Source: Aegilops tauschii subsp. strangulata
Taxonomy: Eukaryota; Streptophyta; Magnoliopsida; Poales; Poaceae
Length of the DNA stretch: 64,000 bases
Assembly (NCBI RefSeq): GCF_002575655.3
Contig: NC_053039.3
Span: forward strand, 378,425,633 to 378,489,632
Reading direction: 5' to 3'
In this document: positions 56,489 through 64,000 of the stretch, in pieces
Layout: each line of letters begins with the position of its first letter
How positions within the stretch are numbered: position 1 is the first letter of the stretch
Made by a program: the position numbers and the translations under genes
The notes under the pieces: generated by a model
Databases searched by the model: none
The model's input: only the letters and a program-made list of their open reading frames with translations
Told to the model about the DNA's origin: nothing

Positions 56489-57577
56489 TGTCGTGGATCT
56501 AAGACAGATAGTAGAATGGGGGTAGGTATGAGGATGCAAGATCCTAGCTATGGCAAAGTTGTACACGCGAGTTTTACGGGTTCAGGCCCTTCGCGGAGGA
56601 AGTAACAGCCCTACGTCTCGGAGCCCGGAGGCAGTCGACTGGATTATGCACGTGTGAGTTACAGGGGGTGCGAACCCTTGTCCCAGAGGAGGGGGTGGCT
56701 TATATAGAGTGCGCCAGGACCCCAGCTCCCCTCCGTTACACAGGGTTCAATGTTCATAAAGAGTAAGCGTTACAGGTAACGTCCGTAATAAAGTGTTATA
56801 AATGGTAATTAAGTCTATGAGTAAACGCCTGACCGTTGCTGCGTAGAGTGACTTTAGATCTTCTGTATGTCAAGTGGTTTCTGTGACGGTCGAGTGACAT
56901 TGATTCTTCCGAGTGGAATGTCTCTGGTCGAGTGGATGATGGTGCCCTTCGAATGCTTCTGTCTATAGGGTGATGTCATTGGGGAGGGTGTCTAGGTCAG
57001 GCCTATGACCCTACTCTAGGTACATGGCTTCATCATTAGCCCCCGAATGGTTCAGGGTTTGAGTGGAGAAGGAGTTGAAAATACTTTCGATTCAGCTCGT
57101 GCACATTGGAAGCGTCTGGTTGGGATCGATGAATCAACACGGTGACATCAACTTCTTTTTCAGTCGCCTTGATCCAGTCTTGGTTTTGTCAAGTGAACTT
57201 TTACAGAAAAGCTTCGAGCGTTGATATGGAGAAAATCTTCAGTCTGACAGGTTGCTCTACTGCCCGCGGATCTCGCGGGATTCGAATTTTTGGGAAGCGC
57301 GCGGGGCGGAGGAGGCCGCAGCAATCGGGCTGGATAAGGCAGGGCCACCTCGATTTCCGCATCGCCTTTTTCGCCACGTATCGCTCGCGCGACTGTTGCG
57401 GGATTTAATAAGATCGCCCAGGTCCACAAGTCAGTCACTCAGAAGCAACCTCATATAAGGCATCGGTCCGGGGTATTTGAACAATGTGCTCCCATTCTTT
57501 CTCTTCCTTCTCTGTTTTCTCCACCACATCCGCTCCTGCCCCGGCGCCGCTGCTCCGTTCGAGCTCTGTCTGCTGCG
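56489..57577 (+). other. LTR-like or leader region upstream of the broken gene
   Basis: No ORF of note; includes repeated tcgagtgg/cgagtgga-type motifs and a GC-rich stretch before the gene's ATG (57250-57350). Confidence 0.5.
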
Positions 57578-59659
57578 ATGGGGAAGGAGAAGACGGTGGC
57601 ATTGGAGCGCGTGAAGAAGGCGACGGCGAAGGCGAAGGGGAAGAAGTCCAGCCGGGGCGGATCTTCCTCAAGGTCCGGTCTGCCGCGCGGCTGGATCCAG
57701 GGAGATTGGATCCGGTCGACGATTCGCCAGGACGACATCGACGATCCGGCCGAAGAGGGGTTGATCCCCCATGGATCCGCACGGCTTCCGGCGGACGAGA
57801 CTGAGCCCCGACCGCAGGAGGGTGAGTGCGTCCTCCTCGCCACCCACATCGACCGCGGGTTTTCTTTGCCTCCCCATCCTTTTTTCTGAGCTTTCTTGAA
57901 CTTCTTTGGGGCACAACTTCATCATTTTCCCCCAACACCATCGTGTATCTTGACGCTTTCGTGTCCATGTGCGAAACCCTCTTGCGTTGTCGACCACATT
58001 GGGGCCTCTTCAAGCACATTTTCACGTGTCGCTCCCAGTTGGTCAAAAAAGCTAATCCGAGTGATGAGAGGACAAAAGTGATCCAGATGTGTGGGGGTCT
58101 TGGAATCCAAATGAGGGGTAAGAGCTCTTTCCCAGCCATAATCCTACCCGAGTCAGTCCGAGGGTGGCAGTCGACCTGGTTTTACTGCAAAGGCCAGCCG
58201 ACTCCCGGTCAGTCGACTGGACATCCCCCCTTTTCCATGGCTCGAGTAGAGAAGCCCTCCGCCCTGAAATTGACCCCGGGAGAGAAAGCAGAGGTGAAGG
58301 TTCTGGTCGAGCGAGTGGTCCAGCTCATCCGTGATGGCGTGACCGGCATGGATCTGTTGGAAGTCTTCCTCAGGCGACGCATTCAGCCGCTTCAAGACCG
58401 TGACCATCCGATGTGGATGTATTCGAGCATTGACGATTCCACTCGGATCCATCCCGAAGAAGTCGACGAGGATACGGTGGAGAAGTGGTTGAGGGGCATC
58501 ACTGGCAACAAAGATAACCCCAGGGGGGCCAGGAGAGTCCCTCCACTTGACAACTCGCACCAAATAGACAAGGTCCAACTCTGAATTGCCGAGTGTTATC
58601 TTGATTTATCATGTAACTGCTTGCAATCAACCGACTGACTTTTGTCTTGCTTGTTGTCTTCTAGGCTCTTACTGAGATGTATTCGATGCCCAACGGAGAG
58701 CAGGAGCAGGATACGGAGGGGGAGCCGAGCGGAGGCGAGAGCGGCGAGTGGCATTCTGATGGTGAAGGGGATGAGGAGAGCTCCGACCCGAGTGATGAAG
58801 AAGAGGTCGACTCACCTCCCCATAGGGAAAGGCGATCTAAGCTCACCCACGATCCCGCAAGCGCCCGCGACAAGGCAACCGTTCAGACTGGGTAGTCGTC
58901 AAAGCTTCCTCGAAGGTCTTCTCCGGCGCCGACTGAAAAGGCTCCGAAACAATCCAAGGTCGTACCGTAGAAGACCCGAAAGGCGCTGCCCAGAATCAAA
59001 ATCGACATCCCTGTTGCCTCTGCGTAAGTGTCCTGTCTTTAGTTTTACCCGAAATTCTGCGTTGTCTATTTTTCCTTGGTTTGACCGAATGAATCTTGAA
59101 ACTAGCAGTGCCGCTACCTCTGGGACCTCTGCTTACAAAAACGAGGATGAGGACATGGAAGATGCGGTCACCTCCAACCCAGGTATAATCTTTGTAATCT
59201 TGTCTTTGCTTTGTCGATTGAACTGTGATATAACCAATCGAGGATGAACTTTTGGCGACTGATCTTTTTACAGCTCCTCTCAATGTCATTGATCTCCCTG
59301 ACGACGACGAGGACGAGCCACAGAGGCCCTTAGGGAGAAGAAACAGGAAAACGTCCGCTGGCAAGACGCCTCAGTCGACGCCGGTGGTGGAGCTGGTAAT
59401 TCAGGACGCCGGCGATGCCAATCGGACTTCCGTCTCCTTTGCCATACCACTGTCGAGTGCTCAGCCCTCAGCGTCAGCCGTGCAGACTCCCGCCGATCCA
59501 CCTTCACTTTTTGCTGCACATCACGTCCCAGAGGACCAGGTGGGTGCTGCCAAAGAGGCTATACGCCAGGCGGGCATCATGGTGGAGAAGATGAAGATGG
59601 TGCGGGAGGCCAGCCAAGCTGCTTAGGACGCCAGCTCCGCTCTCCAGAGCAACATCCAG
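57578..59659 (+). pseudogene. Multi-exon 'putative gypsy type transposon' (Transposase_28-like) gene, broken
   Basis: Start ATG 57578-57580 (MGKEKTVALERVKKATAKAK, Lys-rich). Proposed exons: 57578-58572, 58665-59023, 59109-59182, 59274-59659, each with GT...AG borders and matching phase. Exon 1 holds the conserved domain: ECVLLATHIDRGFSLPPHPF, FLNFFGAQLHHFPP, VSMCETLL, CRPHWGLFKHIF, and FLRRRIQPLQ. It has a TGA at 57887-57889 and a one-base loss near 57929-57937. Exon 2 is acidic (EESSDPSDEEEVDSPP) with TAGs at 58893-58895 and 58968-58970. Exon 4 has TAG at 59624-59626 in a coiled-coil-like region (AAKEAIRQAGIMVEKMKMV). The family is common in cereals in elements lacking pol; its molecular role is unknown. 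The gene would continue beyond the donor at 59660. Confidence 0.7.
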
Positions 59660-59838
59660 GTTAGCAGATTGCCGACTCACTCTTTTGCTTGTTCCGTTAG
59701 GATATGATACCTGAAAACTCTTTTCAAGGAATCTTTTCAACTGTCCGCGCTTCGCATCTGTACACCCACTGGGTGTTTTGATTTGCCGCTGAGCAAACTT
59801 GTATCTTAGGTCGGCTAGGTTGTGTCGATTGGATTTTT

Positions 59839-60058
59839 GAACTAGTGGGGGCACGCTGAGTGCACCCACTGGGTGTAGTCCCCGAGACCATAGCTGACTA
59901 TGGGTAGTCGACTGTAGTCTTAGAAGCTAAATTTTTCGCTCGGTCTGGATGGACCATGTCGAGTGGAATCCGAACCAGTGGGGGCACGCTAACTGCACCC
60001 GCTGGGTGTAGTCCCCGAGACCGCGGTCGACTGCGGGCAGTCGACTATGGTCTTAGAT
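59839..60058 (+). repeat. 133-bp direct repeat
   Basis: gaactagtgggggcacgctg (59839) and gaaccagtgggggcacgcta (59972) each lead into gcacccactgggtgtagtcc (or one-base variant) and cgagacc, then a gtcgact-bearing stretch. A shorter cacccactgggtg sits at about 59763. The second copy is cut by the LTR. Confidence 0.8.
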
Positions 60059-63000
60059 TGTGACGCCCCCGATTTGACCGTACACTAATCATGCACGCAA
60101 ATGTGTACGATCACGATCAGGGACTCACGGGAAGATATCACAACACAACTCTAAAACATAAATAAGTCATACAAGCATCATAATACAAGCCAGGGGCCTC
60201 GAGGGCTCGAATACAAGTGCTCGATCATAGACGGGTCAGCGGAAGCAACAATATCTGAGTACAGACATAAGTTAAACAAGTTTTGCCTTAAGAAGGCTAG
60301 CACAAAAGTAGCAACGATCGAAGAGGCAAGGCCTCCTGCCTGGGACCTCCTAACTACTCCTGGTCGTCGTCAGCGGCCTGCACGTAGTAGTAGGCACCTC
60401 CAGTGTCGTGGATGTCGTCGTCGACGGTGGCGTCTGGCTCCTGGGCTCCAGCATCTGGTTGCGACAACCAGATAGAAAGGAAAAAGGGGGAAAAGAGGGA
60501 GAGAAGCAACCGTGAGTACTCATCCAAAGTACTCGCAAGCAAGGAGCTATACTACATATGCATGGGTATATGTGTAAAGGGGCATATCAGTGGACTGAAC
60601 TGCAGAATGCCAGAATAAGAGGGGGATAGCTAGTCCTGTCGAAGACTACGCTTCTGGACATCTCCATCTGGCAGCATATAGAAGAGAGTAGATTGAAGTC
60701 CTCCAAGTAGCATCGCATAGCATAATCCTACCCGGCAATCCCCTCCTCGTCGCCCTGTTAGAGAGCGATCACCGGGTTGTATCTGGCACTTGGAAGGGTG
60801 TATTTTATTCGGTATCCAGTTCTAGTTGTCATAAGCTCAAGGTACAACTCCGGGTCGTCCTTTTACCGAGGGACACGGCTATTCGAATAGATAAACTTCC
60901 CTGCAGGGGTGCACCACATAACCCAACACGCTCGATCCCAATTGGCCGGACACACTTTTCTGGGTCATGCCCGGCCTCGTAAGATCAACACGTCGTAGCC
61001 CCACCTAAGCACAACAGAGCGGTCAGCACGCCGGTCTAAACCTATGCGCGCAGGGGTCTGGGCCCATCGCCCTATGCACACCTGCACGTTGCGAACGCGG
61101 CCGCGAGCAGACCTAGCAACCCACACGATCACGGCGGTTACGTCAAAGCGGTCCAACACGGCGTGCGCCCCTCAGTCGCTGACGTCAAAAGAGCTTCGGC
61201 TGATACCACGACGTCGGGATACCCATAACTACTCCCACGTAGATGGTTAGTGCGTATAGACCAAATGGCCAGACTCAGATCAAATACCAAGATCTCGTTA
61301 AGCGTGTTAAGTATCCGCGAACGCCGACCAGGGACAGGCCCACCTCTTACCTAGGCGGTCTCAACCTGCCCTGTCGCTCCGCCACAAAGATCCACTTGCG
61401 GGTACTCCTACGAGCCGACCCGACTTTAGTCATCACATGTGTCATGTATATAGTATATAAGTATGTACCCGCGATCACCGCCCAGGTGATCACGGCACGA
61501 TAGTGTAGCACAGCAGACGGACAAGAATGTAGGGCCACTGATGGAAATCTAGCATCCTAGACTAAGCAGTAGGATAGCAGGTAAGGGGAACAACTGTAGT
61601 AGCAAGGATAGGCTATGCATCAGAATAGGATATCGAAAAGCAGTAACATGCTACATTACTCTAATGCAAGCAGTATAGAGGAGAGTAGGCGATATCTGGT
61701 GATCAAGGGGGGGGGGCTTGCCTGGTTGCTCTGGCAAGTAGGAGGGGTCGTCGACTCCGTAGTCGAACTGGGCAGCAGCAGTGTCGGTCTCGTAGTCTAC
61801 CGGAGAGAAGAGGGGGAAGAAACAGTAAATACAATGCAAACATAAGCATGACGATGCGTGACATGACAGTGAGCGGTGCTAGGGGTGCCCTAACGCGACA
61901 GTAGGTGGTACCGGTGAAGGGGGGGAACATCCGGGAGGTAATCCCGATGTTTCACGTTTTCAGACAGACGGACCGGAGGGGGAAAGTTGCTAGTTCGATA
62001 GGTTAGGGAGGTGTGGTGGACGAACGGACTGCGTATTCGGATTCGTCTCGTCGTTTTGAGCAACTTTCATATAGAAAACATTTTCATCCGAGTTACGGTT
62101 TAAAAGATATGAATTTTCAAAGTTTATTTGAATTTCTGGAATTATTTAATTAACAGAAAAATGAATTATGACGTCAGCATGAGGCAATGCTGACGTCAGC
62201 AAGTCAACAGGTCGGCTGACCAGTCAAACCAGACAGGTGGGTCCAGTGGGACCCACATGTCAGCCTCTGTTAGTCTAATACTTAATTAAACTAATCTAAC
62301 AGTATAATTAGAGGGATGGGCCCCACATGTCAGTGAGTGTTTAGCTAAACTAATTATTTTTATTTATAAAACATTTTCTTTTTCTTTATTTTTTTTAATT
62401 TCTGCGGCGGGGCCCGCATGTCAGTGACTGGGCCTGCCCAGTCAGCAGTTGACTGGGTCAACCCAGTCAACTGGGGCCCGTGGGGGCCACTGGCAGTGAC
62501 CCAGGGGTGGGGCCCGGCCGGCCACGTCGGCAGGGCACCGGAGAGGGGCTCCGGCGAGCTCCAACGCGGCGGCGATGCGCGGGTGAGCTCGGGTTTCGCC
62601 CACGGTGGCCCATTTGGAGCGCGGTTAGGTCCTATGACGAGCTGACGCTCGCGCGCATCGGGCGCGGCAAGCGGCAGGTGCCGAGGTGGTCGGAAATGGC
62701 ACCGGCGATGAGCCGAGGCGGCGACCAGAGCACGGCACTGACGGGAAAGACGCAGGGGGCATGCGGGAAAGAGCTAGTGGGTGCTACGGCTTCCTACGGA
62801 GATGTTGAGCACGACGGCGTGCTCAAACGCCAGCTGCGTGAGCTGTGGCCGCAACGGCGAGGTGAGCGGCGGAGCAAGCTTTCGGCCGATGGCGGATCAG
62901 CTGCTAGAGCTCGCAATCGAGCGCGTTGAGTGAGGGGAAGGAGAGAGATGCTCACAGGGGGGTCTGCAGAGGTGCTAAGCGGGCGCGGGGTGGTCCGGCG

Positions 63001-63785
63001 AGGCAGATCGATGAGGTGGACGACGACGGCCGTGGTTGGGGAAGAAGGCCGGCGGCGACATCTCGAGGCACTCCGGCTCAACCTAGCGCTTGCATACGGT
63101 GCGGAAGAGGACGGCGGTGCTCCTCGACATCCTCCCGAGCGCCGGGGAGGCTTGTGGCCACGAGCACGGTGACGGCACGGCGATGGCGTTCGGACGACAG
63201 AGGAGGGAAGAGAGCGAGCGAGGAGGAGGGGAATGGATGGGGACGCCAGGGGGATTGGAGAGGGGATCGAGGAGTCGAGGCGTGGCAGCCTTATCCTCTC
63301 GCGGGGTTCATCGCCGGCGAGGGGGGTCCGGCGGCGACCAGCCTCCTGTAGCGACGGGGTCGGGGGAACAGAGACCCGACCGGGGAGGGGGAGTGGGCCG
63401 GCTAGGGTGGGTCGACGGCCAGCTGGGCCGAGGCCCAGCGGGGAGGGGGGGTCTTTTCCCTTTTTCCTTTTTTTTTCTTTCTGGGATCTGTTTTCTGTTT
63501 TCCTTTTATTTGTTTATTTCCTTTTTTGTTTTATTTCAATTAAAAGTATTTAGACATTTTATAAAAATGTGATTTCTCCACCATAATTACCAGTGTATTA
63601 TTTAGAACCCACTGAACATTTTTGTTTGAATTTTTGAAAACTTTTATTTTCCACTTTTAAATTTAATTGAAGTTTGAACTAGGAGTTTGACAAGGGTGTG
63701 GTTCAAAATGTGATCTAGCCCTGTTTAGCAATATGATTAGCTTAATCACAGGGAGTTACTGTAGCATGATTCCCAGGGTGTTACA
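60059..63785 (-). repeat. Complete long gypsy LTR (3' LTR of an element running off the right edge)
   Basis: 3727 bp; minus-strand start TGTAACACCCTGGGAATC (63785) and end GGGGCGTCACA (60059). The polyprotein end lies just before it in minus-strand order, so this is the 3' LTR. Colinear with 1-3133 and far longer than usual LTRs. It has a GC-rich core (62480-63450), a T-rich run, and a palindrome cluster at 62169-62471. Open frames in the GC-rich core overlap in several frames and are not genes. Confidence 0.9.
62169..62471. promoter_or_regulatory. Cluster of palindromes in the long LTR
   Basis: (1) TGACGTCAGCAT (62169-62180) / ATGCTGACGTCA (62187-62198), each arm containing the bZIP-type TGACGTCA palindrome. 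(2) TGACTGGGC (62425-62433) / GCCCAGTCA (62436-62444). (3) GTTGACTGGGT (62448-62458) / ACCCAGTCAAC (62461-62471), with W-box-like TTGAC. All arms are perfect. Regulatory role is inferred. Confidence 0.65.
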
Positions 63786-63820
63786 AATCTCCTCCACTAC
63801 AAGAAATCTCGTCCCGAGAT
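63786..63820 (-). other. Polypurine-type region next to the 3' LTR
   Basis: Minus strand ATCTCGGGACGAGATTTC... then GTGGAGGAGATT directly before the LTR. The GGAGGAGA run is the likely polypurine tract; AAATCTC/GAGATTT forms a 7-bp stem around GGGAC that overlaps the end of the coding sequence. Confidence 0.6.
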
Positions 63821-64000
63821 TTAGGAGGTAGAAGGAAACAGTGCGGGGTATTCTTCGCGCAGACGATCCTCTCGTTCCCAAGTGGCCTCATCTTCAGAAT
63901 GGTGCGACCACTGGACTTTGAGAAACTTGATCGCCTTCTGACGTGTGCGGCGTTCAGCTTGGTCGAGAATGCGGACCGGTTGCTCCTTATAGGAGAGGTC
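63821..64000 (-). CDS. Gypsy polyprotein C-terminus with chromodomain-like end (partial)
   Basis: Reading in from the right edge, 59 codons are open and end at TAA 63821-63823. The peptide contains VRILDQAERRTRQKAIKFLK then VQWSHHSEDEATWERED and ends EEYPALFPSTS. This is the integrase C-terminal chromodomain of chromovirus-type Ty3/gypsy elements, thought to guide integration to particular chromatin. No frame break is seen. The rest of pol lies beyond 64000. It is the only sign of a potentially enzyme-coding gypsy element in the window. Confidence 0.85.
   Translation of the reverse strand, partial: DLSYKEQPVRILDQAERRTRQKAIKFLKVQWSHHSEDEATWEREDRLREEYPALFPSTS

Larger units (their letters stand above)
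56489..60058 (+). mobile_element. Element with a 'putative gypsy type transposon' gene, 3' end cut
   Basis: Begins about TGTCGTGGATCTAAGACAG (56489) with an LTR-like or leader region rich in cgagtgg motifs (56880-56960) and a TATA-like cttatatagag (56700). A broken, intron-containing gene follows (57578-59659), then a 133-bp repeat. The gypsy LTR at 60059 cuts it off. The left boundary is tentative, and no RT or integrase is seen. Confidence 0.6.

Noticed and set aside
57826..58584. 252-codon ORF as a separate intact gene
   Set aside because: Its first 30 or so residues are out of frame with the conserved domain; it is the downstream part of the broken gene that starts at 57578, after a one-base loss.
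62418..63572. ORFs of 140-160 codons in the right-hand LTR
   Set aside because: Same GC-rich LTR core as above; low-complexity, multi-frame.
1..63785. LTRs at the two edges as the two ends of one giant element
   Set aside because: The right LTR is the 3' LTR of an element extending further right, so the left LTR cannot be its partner; the intervening DNA has many independent elements.
63794..63803. ccactacaag as another CACTA terminus
   Set aside because: It is part of the conserved 3' end of the gypsy element between its stop codon and LTR.
1..64000. rRNA, tRNA genes, CRISPR arrays, riboswitches, bacterial operons
   Set aside because: None seen. Short tRNA-like matches are primer-binding sites of retroelements, and the sequence is plant nuclear DNA.

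Overview
The window is plant nuclear DNA from a grass of the wheat/barley tribe (Triticeae), judged from its repeats: BARE1/Angela/WIS-type copia LTRs, gypsy-type LTRs that begin TGATACGTCTCC and end GGGTTATCA with a tRNA-Asp primer site, a CACTA terminus, and a gene of the 'putative gypsy type transposon' kind. Family names are from memory, not from a search. I see no ordinary host gene, rRNA, tRNA or CRISPR array. Almost everything is transposable-element sequence, much of it nested. The only well-preserved coding pieces are one retroelement ORF (13972-14910, minus) and the last 59 codons of a gypsy polyprotein at the right edge (63821-64000, minus).

Layout. 1-3133: most of a very long gypsy LTR (minus). 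3134-4301: 5' end of another minus-strand LTR element (leader, tRNA-iMet primer site, LTR). 4302-10757: plus-strand non-autonomous gypsy element 'C' (5' LTR truncated, one ORF with one stop, 3 kb non-coding, 3' LTR). 10758-11804: fragment of a different gypsy LTR. 11805-37930: minus-strand non-autonomous gypsy element 'H' (Sabrina/WHAM-like), split by two insertions in its gag region: element 'N' (17750-27255, same family, TSD GGACT) and copia element 'P' (27303-35746, plus, TSD TTAGC). H itself sits in the 3' LTR of a minus-strand copia element 'M' (37931-45741), and M sits in the gag of another copia copy 'Q' (45742-47199). Q is cut by a CACTA end at 47200, whose repeat-rich subterminal region runs to about 50.8 kb. 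51.4-56.46 kb holds a less TE-like, minus-strand array of degenerate exon-like modules with two promoter/first-exon copies. 56489-60058 is an element carrying a broken multi-exon gene. 60059-63785 is a complete 3.7-kb gypsy LTR of the same family as the one at the left edge, followed by the end of its polyprotein.

How the parts relate. C, H and N encode no visible reverse transcriptase or integrase, but share LTR termini and the same tRNA-Asp primer site, so all three look like passengers of one enzyme source acting in trans. The copia elements M and P share several disabling changes (zinc-knuckle Cys to Tyr, YVDD to YVND, a frame change next to it), which suggests they descend from one already defective copy. 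The left-hand ends of H, M and Q are absent from the expected side, so the nest is one-sided and a deletion or rearrangement probably removed its left half. The most interesting unexplained stretch is 51.4-56.5 kb; I do not recognise what it encodes.
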